Source: Oceanospirillum sp047518265 (lineage in GTDB: Bacteria; Pseudomonadota; Gammaproteobacteria; Pseudomonadales; Halomonadaceae). From it: 64,000 nt of DNA. The notes under the pieces were generated by a model. It had not been told where the DNA came from. It did not search any database and saw only the letters and a list, made by a program, of their open reading frames with translations. The DNA lies in NCBI GenBank assembly GCA_047518265.1, contig JAKZRG010000053.1, positions 10,375-74,374 of the forward strand, written 5' to 3'. Positions 9,323 through 18,156 of the stretch are shown here, piece after piece. Made by a program: the position numbers and the translations under genes. Numbering within the stretch: position 1 is the first letter of the stretch; the number at the start of each line of letters is the position of its first letter.

Positions 9323-10848
9323 TGATGCAGCATTTACCGATTTTACCGATTTTATTCCCTTTATTTACCGGTGCCTTACTGCTGCTACCACCGTTTCATA
9401 ACACCATGGCTAAGCAGCGCTCACTGGCGATTATCTCCGCTTCATTTCAAATGATTATCGCCTTTGTCTTACTGCTTACAGCAGATCAACAAGGCACTCA
9501 AATGTATGTGCTGGGTGATTGGCAGCCCCCTTTTGGCATAGTACTGATTGCCGATCGTATTTCTACCTTAATGGTATTGCTCACTAGCGTACTATTCATG
9601 GGAGCACTACTTTACGCTTGTGCAGGACACGACAAAGAAGGTGAATACTTCCATCCATTATTTATGTTCCAGATAATGGGGATTAATGGTGCTTTCTTAA
9701 CCGGCGATATTTTCAACCTATTTGTCTTCTTTGAAGTATTACTGATTGCCTCTTATGCCTTGCTAATACACGGTGGCGGTAAACAAAAAACCCAGTCCGC
9801 AGTACACTATGTCATTCTAAACTTAATTGGCTCTAGCCTATTTCTGTTTGGCCTAGGTATTTTATATGGCACCTTGGGATCACTGAATATCGCTGATATG
9901 GCGTTACGCATACGTGAACTCGAAGGCGGTGAAGCCATATTGGCGAAAGCAGGTGGTTTATTATTACTGCTTGTTTTTGGCCTAAAAGCCGCGTTGTTGC
10001 CTCTTCACTTCTGGTTGCCTCGCACTTACTCATCAGCCAGTGCACCCGTTGCCGCTCTTTTTGCCATTATGACCAAAGTTGGGGTCTACAGTATTCTGCG
10101 AATACATACTCTGATTTTTGGCCCTGAATCTGGTGAACTTGCTAATATCGCCACACCTTGGTTATGGCCTCTTGGCCTTTTGACGCTAGCTATAGGTACT
10201 ATTGGTGTTTTAGCCAGTCCCGGTTTAAAACTATTAACGGCAAATATGGTAGTTGTCTCAGCAGGCACTCTATTAATAGCAGCAGCTTTACAATCAGAAC
10301 TCGCTACAGGAGCAGCGCTCTATTATATACTGCACAGCACCCTAATCACGGGGGCTATGTTCTTGTTAGCCGATGTTATAGCAAGGCAACGGGGTAAGGC
10401 TGAAGATCGCTTCGTAAAATCTCGGGCTGTCGTACAACCCAAGATATTAGGCATCGCTTTTATTATATGCGCATTAGCCGTTATCGGTATGCCACCACTT
10501 TCTGGCTTTGTTGGCAAAGTGCTTATCATGCAAGCGGCAGAAAGTACTGCTGATAAAATGTGGATCTGGCCTCTTATTCTAATGAGTGGTTTAGTATCTC
10601 TTGTGGCACTTTCCCGTGCGGGCACGACTATTTTTTGGCGTACAACCTCAGCCTCCGGTGAAGAAGAGAGAATTCATCCATTTGAACTGATGGGTATTGC
10701 ATTACTGCTAACAGCATCCCCTCTTCTTGTTATTTTTGGTGCTCAGGTTACTGAAATTACATCTCAAGCCGCCGCTCAATTATTTGATTTCAGCCAATCG
10801 GTTAATGCTTTACTTCCATTATCTCAAGATCAGGGAGGCCGCTTATGA
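9322..10848 (+). CDS. mrpD: Mrp antiporter subunit D
   Basis: About 508 residues, NuoN/NuoM-like proton-translocating subunit with about 14 predicted helices. Conserved elements: NGAFLTGDIFNLFVFFEVLLIA near residue 120, KAALLPLHFWLPRTYSSASAP near 225-245 with the functional Lys, and GMPPLSGFVGK. Start codons cluster at 9319 (GTG), 9322 and 9325 (ATG). The AAAGGAAG at 9312-9319 favours one of the ATGs, and 9322 overlaps the mrpC stop as TGATG. The gene overlaps mrpE by four bases. It works together with MrpA as the antiporter modules of the complex. Confidence 0.93.
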   Translation: MMQHLPILPILFPLFTGALLLLPPFHNTMAKQRSLAIISASFQMIIAFVLLLTADQQGTQMYVLGDWQPPFGIVLIADRISTLMVLLTSVLFMGALLYACAGHDKEGEYFHPLFMFQIMGINGAFLTGDIFNLFVFFEVLLIASYALLIHGGGKQKTQSAVHYVILNLIGSSLFLFGLGILYGTLGSLNIADMALRIRELEGGEAILAKAGGLLLLLVFGLKAALLPLHFWLPRTYSSASAPVAALFAIMTKVGVYSILRIHTLIFGPESGELANIATPWLWPLGLLTLAIGTIGVLASPGLKLLTANMVVVSAGTLLIAAALQSELATGAALYYILHSTLITGAMFLLADVIARQRGKAEDRFVKSRAVVQPKILGIAFIICALAVIGMPPLSGFVGKVLIMQAAESTADKMWIWPLILMSGLVSLVALSRAGTTIFWRTTSASGEEERIHPFELMGIALLLTASPLLVIFGAQVTEITSQAAAQLFDFSQSVNALLPLSQDQGGRL

Positions 10849-11348
10849 GTATTTTTCAGAGATCTCGTTTTTTCCCGATGCCCATTCATAGCCTACTCCT
10901 TTTTGTAGTTTGGCTATTACTAAACGACACCTTTGCCTTTGGTCACATTGTGCTTGGTAGCTTTCTTGCCATAGGTATCCCCCTTCTAGTAGCAGGGCTT
11001 GCTACCGAACAACCCTCAATAAAAAAACCTGGACTCGCTGTACGCTATTTCTTCCTTGTATTGTGGGATATTTTTGTAGCCAATTTTGAAGTCGCCATGA
11101 AAGTACTTAGCCCGATGGAAAAGCTAAAACCAGGTATGGTGGCCGTTCCATTGGATATCCAGTCAGATCTTGGTATCACGCTATTTGCCAGCACGATATC
11201 TCTGACACCAGGCACCGTGAGTGCTGAAGTGTCAGAAGATAAACTCTGGCTCTACGTGCACGCTCTCGATATGGATAGCGAACAAGCGCTTATTGATGAG
11301 GTAAAGCAACGTTATGAGGCGCCACTGAAGGAGATTCTAGGATGTTAG
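10845..11348 (+). CDS. mrpE: Mrp antiporter subunit E
   Basis: 167 residues, two or three N-terminal membrane helices and a soluble C-terminal part. The stretch LFASTISLTPGTVSAEV is the signature of the MrpE/MnhE family. Its ATG overlaps the mrpD stop (ATGA), and its end overlaps the start of mrpF by seven bases, typical of this tightly packed operon. MrpE is required for full assembly or activity of the complex in studied species; no catalytic role is assigned. Confidence 0.92.
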   Translation: MSIFQRSRFFPMPIHSLLLFVVWLLLNDTFAFGHIVLGSFLAIGIPLLVAGLATEQPSIKKPGLAVRYFFLVLWDIFVANFEVAMKVLSPMEKLKPGMVAVPLDIQSDLGITLFASTISLTPGTVSAEVSEDKLWLYVHALDMDSEQALIDEVKQRYEAPLKEILGC

Positions 11349-11611
11349 ATTGGTCCATCACTGCAGTAGCCGTTCTGATTTGCGCCGCACTCTTTATCAA
11401 TCTATGGCGCTTGATTATTGGCCCAACGGTACAAGATAGAATTTTGGCACTGGATACCATGTACATTAACAGTATTGCGTTAATCGTACTTTATGGTATC
11501 CGCGAAGGTACCTCCCTCTATTTCGAAGCAGCGCTTATGATCGCCATGCTGGGTTTCGTGAGTACATCTGCACTGTGTAAATATCTTTTACGTGGCGACA
11601 TTATTGAATAG
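11342..11611 (+). CDS. mrpF: Mrp antiporter subunit F
   Basis: 89-residue membrane protein with three helices. The sequence RLIIGPTVQDRILALDTM near residues 20-40 matches the conserved GP.xxDRxxALDT core of MrpF. The start overlaps the mrpE reading frame and the gene is followed eight bases later by mrpG. Small accessory subunit of the antiporter complex. Confidence 0.92.
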   Translation: MLDWSITAVAVLICAALFINLWRLIIGPTVQDRILALDTMYINSIALIVLYGIREGTSLYFEAALMIAMLGFVSTSALCKYLLRGDIIE

Positions 11612-11619
11612 GTACTGAT

Positions 11620-12003
11620 ATGGATTCTTGGATTGAAATTATAGTTGCCTGCATATTATTCGTCGGCGGCCTCTTTATGTTTATCGGTTCAGTGGGCTTA
11701 GTCCGCCTACCGGATATATACACCAGACTACATGCTCCAACCAAAGCAACCACTCTGGGTATTGCAGGTATATTGCTTTCTTCCTGTATTTTATTCAGCG
11801 TTAAGCACGGTACGATCTCCATCAATGAATGGTTAATCACTTTGTTTTTGCTCATTACAGCACCAGTTACCGCAAATATGATTGCAAAAACAGCCTTACA
11901 CCATGAATTGAAGATGTTACGACGCTCAAAAGGTCATGATTTACTGGAACCGGCCCGCCATAGAACAGGCCCAGAAGGTAAGCAAGACGATAAAAATCAA
12001 TAA
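11620..12003 (+). CDS. mrpG: Mrp antiporter subunit G
   Basis: 127 residues, three membrane helices. GSVGLVRLPDIYTRLHAPTKATTLG at about residues 23-47 contains the conserved GxxGxxRLPDxYxRxHAxTKxxTLG core of MrpG. The C-terminal 30 residues are hydrophilic. Last gene of the operon, followed by a stem-loop. With subunits A(B), C, D, E and F it completes the complex, so the operon is intact. Confidence 0.92.
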   Translation: MDSWIEIIVACILFVGGLFMFIGSVGLVRLPDIYTRLHAPTKATTLGIAGILLSSCILFSVKHGTISINEWLITLFLLITAPVTANMIAKTALHHELKMLRRSKGHDLLEPARHRTGPEGKQDDKNQ

Positions 12004-12010
12004 GAACGAA

Positions 12011-12038
12011 CCTGACAGGCTCTCATAAGCCTGTCAGG
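12011..12038 (+). terminator. Stem-loop after the mrp operon
   Basis: CCTGACAGGC and GCCTGTCAGG form a perfect 10-bp stem with an 8-base loop, eight bases after the mrpG stop. No T-run follows, so it may be a processing or RNA-stability hairpin and not a classical terminator. Confidence 0.5.
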
Positions 12039-12172
12039 CTATCTCTATCAATGTCCTCTATTATTTTAATTATCTATCGCCCGCTAAACCGACCACCAAA
12101 ATAGATCTTTTACTCCACTTCAGGCAAAATCAAACGTTTGACTTAACAGTTATGTAAATTCAGGGGAAACAA

Positions 12173-13300
12173 ATGACAAATCAGAAAGTAGTAATTAGCG
12201 GTGCCGGTCTGTGGACCCCTGAGCATACGATCAGCAATGAAGAGCTGGTCGACAGTTATAATGGTTATGCTGAAAAGTTTAACCAAGAAAACGCCTCTGA
12301 AATCGAAGCTGGGAATATCGATGCTAAACCTTATTCCAGCGCCGCGTTTATCGAAAAGGCCTCTGGTATTAAGTCTCGATTTGCCTATACAAAAGAAGGT
12401 GTTTTAGATACTAATCGAATGCGCCCAAAGCTATCAGAGCGCAATGATGACGAGTTATCCCATCAGGCTGAGATGGCCTTAGCTGCGGCAAAAAAAGCCC
12501 TGACTGAAGCGAAGAAAAGCCCAAATGACATTGATGCCGTTATTGTCTCTTGTGCCTACACCCAACGCGCCTATCCCGCTATCGCCATTGAAGTCCAAGC
12601 AGCATTAGATATTGAAGGCTTTGCTTTTGATATGCTGGTAGCCTGCTCCGCCGCCACATTCGCTCTACACCGCGCCTATGAAATGGTAGCAGCAGGCACA
12701 GCCAAAGCGGTCCTGGTGATCAATCCAGAGTTAACATCTGCACAAGTAAACTATAAAGACAGGGACAGCCATTTTATTTTTGGTGATGTTGCAACAGCCA
12801 CCATTATCGAAAGCGCAGAAACGTGCCAATCAGAGCATAGCTATGAAATATTAGGCATCAAGGCTCAGACTCAATATTCCAGTAATATTCGCTCTAATTT
12901 TGGTTATCTATCCCACGTCACTGATAGCGATCCTTACGCAACCGATAAACTCTTTCATCAGAATGGTCGCAAAGTCTTTAAAGAAGTCTGCCCAATGGCC
13001 GCTGAACACATCAGCAAACATGTAGAAACAGTAGGGCTAACAAATGAACAGATAGGTCGCTGGTGGTTGCACCAAGCCAATATCAATATGAATACACTGA
13101 TCGGTAAGAAACTGCTCGGACGATTGCCATCCGATAAAGAGGCGCCCATCGTACTTGATCAATACGCCAATACCGCCTCAGCAGGTTCATTAATTGCATT
13201 TAACCTGCACCATAAAGACCTACAATCAGGGGATTACGGCGTTATCTGTTCTTTTGGAGCGGGATATTCGATTGGTAGCCTGGTTATTAAAAAGCAATAA
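12173..13300 (+). CDS. Beta-ketoacyl-ACP synthase III family protein (FabH-like, long form)
   Basis: 375 residues, thiolase fold. The catalytic triad is present: Cys158 in MLVACSAATFAL, His300 in WWLHQANINMN and Asn333 in QYANTASAGSL. It is longer than housekeeping FabH (about 317 residues) owing to an insertion at about residues 35-85. That matches the long FabH-type enzymes of pseudomonads and relatives which condense acyl-CoA primers with malonyl-ACP; this substrate choice is inferred from family only. The ATG follows AGGGGAAAC. It stands alone, with a bidirectional terminator downstream. Confidence 0.85.
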   Translation: MTNQKVVISGAGLWTPEHTISNEELVDSYNGYAEKFNQENASEIEAGNIDAKPYSSAAFIEKASGIKSRFAYTKEGVLDTNRMRPKLSERNDDELSHQAEMALAAAKKALTEAKKSPNDIDAVIVSCAYTQRAYPAIAIEVQAALDIEGFAFDMLVACSAATFALHRAYEMVAAGTAKAVLVINPELTSAQVNYKDRDSHFIFGDVATATIIESAETCQSEHSYEILGIKAQTQYSSNIRSNFGYLSHVTDSDPYATDKLFHQNGRKVFKEVCPMAAEHISKHVETVGLTNEQIGRWWLHQANINMNTLIGKKLLGRLPSDKEAPIVLDQYANTASAGSLIAFNLHHKDLQSGDYGVICSFGAGYSIGSLVIKKQ

Positions 13301-13395
13301 GCTTCATTACTGATTTCACTGCTTTTCATAATCTGAAATTATTTAAACGGGTAAATCCAGTCTTTTATCTCAACTATCTTTAACATTGAAACAAA

Positions 13396-13437
13396 AAAGC
13401 CTGATGTCACCTTATAGAAAGAATGACATCAGGCTTT
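13396..13437. terminator. Bidirectional intrinsic terminator
   Basis: AAAGCCTGATGTCA (13396-13409) and TGACATCAGGCTTT (13424-13437) form a perfect 14-bp stem with A-rich and T-rich ends. It lies between the convergent KAS III and aminomutase genes and can serve both. Confidence 0.85.
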
Positions 13438-13460
13438 CAATTACTTAGTCAGCAAAGTAT

Positions 13461-14792
13461 TTATTCTTCAAAGAAGAACTTTTCCTCACCAAAAGCAGGT
13501 TTCAGATGATGCAACCAAGTTGCCTTTTCATCATACTGAGCAAAAAATGGACGCTGTACCCAATCAGGATTACGACCCTGAATAAAGCGTAATACAAACA
13601 CCTTCTCGCCACGAATCTCAGCTACACCTTGAATCTCAACCTTACCCGGCATAGCACTCATGGATGGACCACGAGCTGTACGAGCAATACCACTCACTTG
13701 CTTCATCGCATCACGGTAAGTATTCCAGGCTTGAGCCAGAGGCACTTCAAAGTAGTGCTGAGCGCCAGTATCACGCTCAACAAACATATAATATGGCTGA
13801 ATCCCCATATCAACTTGCGCCTGCCACATCTTGGCCCAATCATCAGCCTCAGTATTAATATGGTTCAGCAAAGGTCCCTGACTGCGAATTTGCGCACCCG
13901 TGGCACGAATCCGTTTCACGGCTTGGCGGTGAATATCTGTTTCCATTTCACGCCAGTGATTATAATGCGCCATAAACGCCAAGTTTTTGCCCGCAGCAAT
14001 CACATCACTGAACAGTTCCATCAAATCATCGGCATCTGGATCCGTTACAAAGCGGTATGGCCAGAAGGTTAACGCCTTAGAACCAATCCGGATCGTACGA
14101 ATATGATCAAACTCTGGCGTCAGCAGTGGCTCCAGATAAGCTCGCAGGTTTTTAGTCTTCATCACCATAGGATCACCACCGGTGATCAGTACATCAGTGA
14201 CTTCCGGGTGCTCACGTAGATAATCCTGAAGCTGACCTGACTCTTTAGCCGCAATTTTCAGCGAGCTATCACCGACAAACTGTGCCCAACGGAAGCAAAA
14301 AGTACAGTAACTGTGACAGACCTGGCCTGAACTAGGGAAAAACAGCACTGTTTCGTTATATTTGTGCTGAATGCCTTGAACCGGCTCACCATTAACTTTT
14401 GGAATATTATGCTCAAGCTGACCTGCTGGATGAGGGTTTAATGCCTCACGTACATCAGATACAGTTTGCTTCAACAGCTCTTTATCACCAGAATCTTTCG
14501 CCTGTTTAACCTGATCAAAATGTTCCGGCTTCAGCATTCCTCTCTGAGGAAAGGTCAGCTGAAATATTGGATCAGCAACAGGATTAGTCCAATCAATCAG
14601 CTCATCAATTACGTACTGATTCACTCTGAATGGTAATACCTCCGCCACGATTTCCATTTCATCTCTAATGGCTTCAGGCAGAAGGTTTAATTGCTCAATT
14701 TTTTCCAAATGGCGAGCAGTATACACTTTGAATTTAGGTGCGGTTTCGGCATTAACAGCCTGAGCAGTATCGATAATTTCCTGACTTGTCAT
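13461..14792 (-). CDS. Lysine 2,3-aminomutase family radical SAM protein (KamA-like)
   Basis: 443 residues. The radical-SAM cluster motif CHSYCTFC gives cysteines 159, 163 and 166, followed by FRWAQF, typical of the KamA family. GGDPMVM fits the SAM-binding GGD element, and the C-terminal region includes TARGPSMSAMPGKVEI. The length is close to true lysine 2,3-aminomutase (about 415-440) and longer than the EF-P-modifying EpmB (about 340). The true enzyme uses PLP and SAM to isomerise lysine to beta-lysine. No acetyltransferase gene (AblB) is next to it, so involvement in N-acetyl-beta-lysine osmolyte synthesis is not shown here. Single gene with its own promoter region of about 290 bases shared with the divergent regulator. 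Confidence 0.85.
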   Translation of the reverse strand: MTSQEIIDTAQAVNAETAPKFKVYTARHLEKIEQLNLLPEAIRDEMEIVAEVLPFRVNQYVIDELIDWTNPVADPIFQLTFPQRGMLKPEHFDQVKQAKDSGDKELLKQTVSDVREALNPHPAGQLEHNIPKVNGEPVQGIQHKYNETVLFFPSSGQVCHSYCTFCFRWAQFVGDSSLKIAAKESGQLQDYLREHPEVTDVLITGGDPMVMKTKNLRAYLEPLLTPEFDHIRTIRIGSKALTFWPYRFVTDPDADDLMELFSDVIAAGKNLAFMAHYNHWREMETDIHRQAVKRIRATGAQIRSQGPLLNHINTEADDWAKMWQAQVDMGIQPYYMFVERDTGAQHYFEVPLAQAWNTYRDAMKQVSGIARTARGPSMSAMPGKVEIQGVAEIRGEKVFVLRFIQGRNPDWVQRPFFAQYDEKATWLHHLKPAFGEEKFFFEE

Positions 14793-15086
14793 AGGCTCTC
14801 TTAAAGCTAAAAGGTCTGTTTATAAGTATTGTGGTCGAACATTATACTGTAAAATCCGTGTTCAGATAGCATCATAATGCTTAGTTCGCTAAACAAATCA
14901 CCTAAGCTATTATATTTTCGGCAATTTATTGTGACATTTCTTGATCTTTCATCTATAAATCAAAGAGAGCCATTCCTGTTTGACTGAACTATTTGATTTT
15001 AGTCACAAAAGGACAGATTTCACTGCATTCTGTTAATAGAATCCCGTAGAATGCATTCGGTTTCCGACAACTAGCACAGCGGATTT

Positions 15087-16703
15087 ATGAAAAAATTACT
15101 TCTAGTAGAAGACAGCACCCTGTTTGCCAAAGCAATACAGCGGCAGCTTGCTGAAAACAACTATTATGATGTTTATCATGCAGCTTGCTATGAAGATGCA
15201 ATAAAGCTGCTTCAAGAGCATGACTTTTTTGTTGCAATCACAGACCTTGTTTTGCCGGATGCAGATCAAGGAGAAATCGTGCATGCTGTTGTTGGTAAAG
15301 CTGTACCAGCCATTCCATTGACAGGTTCAATGAATGAAGCCATGCAACAAAAAATATCTGCCTTACCCATCGTCGACTATGTTGTCAAAAGTGGCATTAG
15401 CGATCTTTTTTATGCGGTACGTTTAGCTGAACTGTTATTGATCACCCACCAAATGCAGGTTCTTATTGTTGATGATTCTTTAGCTAGTCTCGCCTCTATA
15501 GGCGCCCTGCTTCAGCCATTGATGTTTACAATTCATACCGCCCATTCTGGAGCAGAAGCATTAGAGTTAATGCAAAAGCATCCAGAAATCTCATTGGTTG
15601 TGACCGATTACGAAATGCCAGAAATGAACGGACAGGAACTTGTCCGTGAAATTCGACGGAGCAGAGATGCTCTTGAACTCCCTATTATTGCCGTCACCGC
15701 CCATCGAGACCCTCAATTAGGTGCCATCTTTTTAAAAACAGGGGTTAATGACTTCTTAGTAAAACCCTTCTCCCGCGAAGAGTTCATCAGCCGTATTGTA
15801 ACCTTGGTCAGTAGCCGAGAACGCTTTAAAGAAATTGATCGCTATACAGATACCATTGATCAATATGTTATTAGCTCACAAACCGACGAAAACGGTATCA
15901 TTCGCTCTGTTAGCCAAGCGTTCTGTGATATTTCAGGCTATAGCCGCGAAGAATTGATAGGTAATAAACACAGTATTGTCCGCCACCCTGATATGCCCGC
16001 CTCTATCTACGACGATTTATGGCAAACGATCAGCAGTGGTAAAGTGTGGCGCGGTGAAGTTAAAAATGCCAAAAAAGATGGTGGATACTACTGGGTCGAT
16101 GTCAATATTGACCCTCAGTTTGACCAAGAAGGGCAAATCGTAGGCTACACCGCCGTACGACAAGATATTACGGATAAAAAGCATGTAGAAGAGCTATCCG
16201 TAACAGACCCAATGACCGGGCTTTATAATCGCCGTCACTTCGGCCAACAGTTTGACATCCTGGCAACAAAAGCCTTTGAGGATAACAAGCTACTGGTCTT
16301 CCAAATTTTTGATGTCGATAAATTTAAACAATATAACGATAACTATGGCCACCAAGCAGGCGATGACGTATTAATCGGCATTGGCCAAACCATGAAAACA
16401 ACCGCCAAAGAGCATGACGCCCTAGCTTATCGTCTAGGTGGTGAAGAGTTTGCCCTACTATACCAAGCAGAAAACGTAGACAACGCCATACAGTGTGCAG
16501 AGGATATGCGCCAAGCGGTAGAAGCCCTAGGTATTGTTCACGAATATAACGCTGCTGCTAAAGTGGTTACCGCATCATTCGGACTATTTATTTCAAAAAA
16601 CAGTGCCGATATCGAAACCAGCTACCAAAAAGGCGATGAAGCGCTATACGAAGCCAAAGAAGGTGGTCGAAACCGTATTGTCACTCTTAAAAATTGGGAT
16701 TAA
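15087..16703 (+). CDS. Response regulator with two receivers, PAS and GGDEF domains (probable diguanylate cyclase)
   Basis: 538 residues. Receiver 1 spans about 1-120 with Asp53 (ITDLVLPDAD) and a Lys in YVVKSG. Receiver 2 spans about 122-240 with Asp174 (VVTDYEMPEMNG) and Lys226 (FLVKPF). PAS with PAC spans about 255-370 (GYSREELIGNKHSIVRHP). The GGDEF domain follows from about 375, with the intact active motif GGEEF at 451-455. No RxxD inhibitory site is visible at the usual place (KEHDALAYRL). Intact GGEEF predicts c-di-GMP synthesis, probably under control of phosphorylation and the PAS module. No adjacent kinase is present. Confidence 0.88.
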   Translation: MKKLLLVEDSTLFAKAIQRQLAENNYYDVYHAACYEDAIKLLQEHDFFVAITDLVLPDADQGEIVHAVVGKAVPAIPLTGSMNEAMQQKISALPIVDYVVKSGISDLFYAVRLAELLLITHQMQVLIVDDSLASLASIGALLQPLMFTIHTAHSGAEALELMQKHPEISLVVTDYEMPEMNGQELVREIRRSRDALELPIIAVTAHRDPQLGAIFLKTGVNDFLVKPFSREEFISRIVTLVSSRERFKEIDRYTDTIDQYVISSQTDENGIIRSVSQAFCDISGYSREELIGNKHSIVRHPDMPASIYDDLWQTISSGKVWRGEVKNAKKDGGYYWVDVNIDPQFDQEGQIVGYTAVRQDITDKKHVEELSVTDPMTGLYNRRHFGQQFDILATKAFEDNKLLVFQIFDVDKFKQYNDNYGHQAGDDVLIGIGQTMKTTAKEHDALAYRLGGEEFALLYQAENVDNAIQCAEDMRQAVEALGIVHEYNAAAKVVTASFGLFISKNSADIETSYQKGDEALYEAKEGGRNRIVTLKNWD

Positions 16704-16734
16704 GCACTTTTTGCACATTTAATTTAAAAAAGTG

Positions 16735-16762
16735 TTGCATAACAGAGCCTTATGGGTAAAAT
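16735..16762 (+). promoter_or_regulatory. Promoter of tRNA-Val copy 1
   Basis: TTGCAT (16735-16740) and TAAAAT (16757-16762) are separated by 16 bases, and the tRNA starts 15 bases after the -10 box. The second tRNA-Val copy has an equivalent promoter with different spacer sequence. Confidence 0.6.
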
Positions 16763-16765
16763 ACG

Positions 16766-16855
16766 CAGCCATAGAGAAGACGTGTAGCTCAGCTGGTTAG
16801 AGCACCACCTTGACATGGTGGGGGTCGTTGGTTCGAATCCGATCACGTCTACCAA
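16766..16855 (+). repeat. Left copy of 90-bp direct repeat (tRNA-Val, possible att site)
   Basis: These 90 bases are identical to 24817-24906. The repeat covers 12 bases before the tRNA, the whole gene with CCA, and one base after. Flanking sequences differ. It may mark the boundary of an inserted element. Confidence 0.85.
16778..16854 (+). tRNA. tRNA-Val (anticodon GAC)
   Basis: 77-nt cloverleaf: acceptor stem AGACGTG/CACGTCT, D arm GCTC/GAGC, anticodon stem CCACC/GGTGG with loop TTGACAT giving anticodon GAC (16812-16814), T arm with GTTCGAATC, and encoded ACCA end. Identical to the second copy at 24829-24905. Confidence 0.97.
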
Positions 16856-16867
16856 GTTCTTAAAAAA

Positions 16868-16899
16868 AACAGCAACTTACGGGTTGCTGTTTTTTTTTG
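16868..16899 (+). terminator. Intrinsic terminator of tRNA-Val copy 1
   Basis: ACAGCAAC and GTTGCTGT form an 8-bp stem followed by a run of T. It begins about 14 bases after the tRNA. Confidence 0.85.
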
Positions 16900-16948
16900 C
16901 CTTTTCGAACTCACTATTTACTCACTATTATTTCCCACATACAGCCCA

Positions 16949-17074
16949 CTATTGACTCACGACCCTCACACCCAGCCGACCAGCCAAGGCACTAAAAAAC
17001 ACCCGCGCATAGCCAGACTCTACCAGCAGGGGCAGGTTAAGCAGCCGCGCGGATAGATGGGGGAAGTTTTTCAT
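16949..17074 (-). pseudogene. N-terminal fragment of phage S49-type head maturation peptidase
   Basis: A 41-codon open frame begins with ATG at 17074, preceded by an AGGA ribosome-binding site, and ends in TAG at 16949. The peptide starts MKNFPHLSARLLNLPLL and continues with RVFFSALAGRLG. This resembles the start of S49-family peptidases encoded directly after the portal gene in lambda-like phages. Full-length proteins are several hundred residues, so only the N-terminus remains. Its partner, the portal gene end, is about 4.5 kb away on the same strand (21560-22099). Recognition rests on memory of the family and should be checked by search. Confidence 0.5.
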
Positions 17075-17123
17075 GGAGATTCCTAAGGGATTGGGTAAAC
17101 AAGATTTGAAGGAATTTCAGACA

Positions 17124-17151
17124 TAAAAAAAGGCGGTCAATTTGACCACCT
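17124..17151 (-). terminator. Intrinsic terminator after the 55-residue ORF
   Basis: On the minus strand, GGTGGTCAA and TTGACCGCC form a near-perfect hairpin followed by seven T. It lies 23 bases downstream of the stop at 17174 and ends the toxin-antitoxin transcript. Confidence 0.8.
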
Positions 17152-17173
17152 TTCGGAATTTTTTAGCGGGAGC

Positions 17174-17341
17174 TTAAGCAGTAGCAACCTGTCTGATAAT
17201 ACGCTTTCTTCGGACAGAGCCCTCTGGCGTTTTGGCTATACGACGCTCTTTGCGACGCTTTTCTTCAGATTCGATCATCTCCTTCGCACTGACTCTTTTA
17301 GCCTCTTGCGGAGGAGAAGTCGTATAACCTGCGTATTTCAT
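17174..17341 (-). CDS. Small basic hypothetical protein
   Basis: 55 residues from ATG at 17341, starting MKYAGYTTSPPQEAKR and rich in Lys/Arg (KRRKERRIAK, RRKRIIRQ). The start is chosen because GGAGAGG lies six bases upstream; the frame is open further up, but that part overlaps the antitoxin gene. It follows the TumA-like gene closely and is followed by a strong terminator, so it is probably the last gene of the toxin-antitoxin operon. Basic composition suggests nucleic-acid contact. I do not recognise a family. Confidence 0.6.
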   Translation of the reverse strand: MKYAGYTTSPPQEAKRVSAKEMIESEEKRRKERRIAKTPEGSVRRKRIIRQVATA

Positions 17342-17369
17342 ATTTAGCCTCTCCGAGTTCGCAGATTGA

Positions 17370-17771
17370 TTAAACCGCCATCGCGGTGGAATGATCGTGA
17401 TGGCTATAGTGTAGGCCAAACTCAATCTTAAAATCTGTCGCCTTTACTTTTGGTTCCACTGCTCCGTTAGAACCTTTACGCAGTTCAACAATTTTGTACT
17501 TTTCAAGGTTTTTCAAGGTACGAGACAAGTTACTTTTTTTACGACTGGAAATCTGTTCCAGCTCTGTCAAAGAGCGCGGCTTATGTTCCGCAATAAGGCG
17601 CAACAGTTCCTGATTCTCACTGCTTAGCACTTGCGCCATAGACTGAACCGATTCGAACCAGACTTTTGGCTCGCTCTTTCTCGGCTTGTATTCACCTTTT
17701 GCAATGGCAATTGTTCGTTTCATATAGTCTTGCCGGGACATAACACCAATCGTCAGAACCTTAGCTCTCAT
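17370..17771 (-). CDS. HTH transcriptional regulator, TumA-like antitoxin (HVO_A0114 family)
   Basis: 133 residues. A winged-helix region at about 55-115 contains LLRLIAEHKPRSLTELEQIS and SRKKSNLSRTLKNLEKYKIV, as in the MarR-like HVO_A0114 regulators. An N-terminal basic extension and a C-terminal acidic/His-containing tail flank it. It starts two bases after the stop of the upstream TumE-like gene, with AAAGAGGTG as ribosome-binding site overlapping that stop. Toxin followed by such a regulator is the known TumE-TumA order. It likely neutralises the toxin and represses the operon, perhaps through the inverted repeat at 18157-18175. Confidence 0.7.
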   Translation of the reverse strand: MRAKVLTIGVMSRQDYMKRTIAIAKGEYKPRKSEPKVWFESVQSMAQVLSSENQELLRLIAEHKPRSLTELEQISSRKKSNLSRTLKNLEKYKIVELRKGSNGAVEPKVKATDFKIEFGLHYSHHDHSTAMAV

Positions 17772-17773
17772 GA

Positions 17774-18124
17774 TTACACCTCTTTGAGAATAAGCTCTAC
17801 TTCTTTCCAGAAGTCTTCCAGTAACTGTCCAGGGGTTTCAAATTCGTAATTCAACACACGGTTTTCTTTATGCTTGTGATCCCAAGTCACAATCCTAGCC
17901 CCGAACTTTTTCTTTTTGGGTTTAAAACCATGAGCGTTATCAATGCCAAAAATCCTAACATTGGACCGATCATGTAACGTCAGTGAGTAACTGATTCCAT
18001 AGGGGATATGCTGGGTAACGGTCACAGATCGAGCTTCAAATTTAGTCCAATAACCATTATCCATAGGAAACACTTCGCCATTAAGTGCTAACAGAGTTTC
18101 CAGCCCATAATCCGTATCATTCAT
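17774..18124 (-). CDS. TumE-family toxin (DUF6516-like)
   Basis: 116 residues from ATG at 18124 (MNDTDYGLETLLALNG). An upstream GTG at 18151 is possible but has no better ribosome-binding site. Sequence features such as YSLTLHDRSNVRIFGIDNAH and ARIVTWDHKH with an acidic C-terminal helix (LLEDFWKEVELIL) fit the small TumE/DUF6516 family. Genes of this family are paired with a downstream HTH antitoxin, as here. The mode of toxicity is not evident from the sequence. Confidence 0.65.
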   Translation of the reverse strand: MNDTDYGLETLLALNGEVFPMDNGYWTKFEARSVTVTQHIPYGISYSLTLHDRSNVRIFGIDNAHGFKPKKKKFGARIVTWDHKHKENRVLNYEFETPGQLLEDFWKEVELILKEV

Positions 18125-18156
18125 ATATTTTTTAAAGCACCTGATACTCACGACAT

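Noticed and set aside
12201..12407. Overlapping alternative-frame ORFs inside the genes (many, 60-140 codons)
   Set aside because: They lie within longer well-supported genes, lack ribosome-binding sites and recognisable domains, and are explained as shadow frames.
13461..14792. EpmB (EF-P lysine aminomutase)
   Set aside because: The protein is about 100 residues longer than EpmB and no efp or epmA gene is adjacent; it fits the longer KamA family better.
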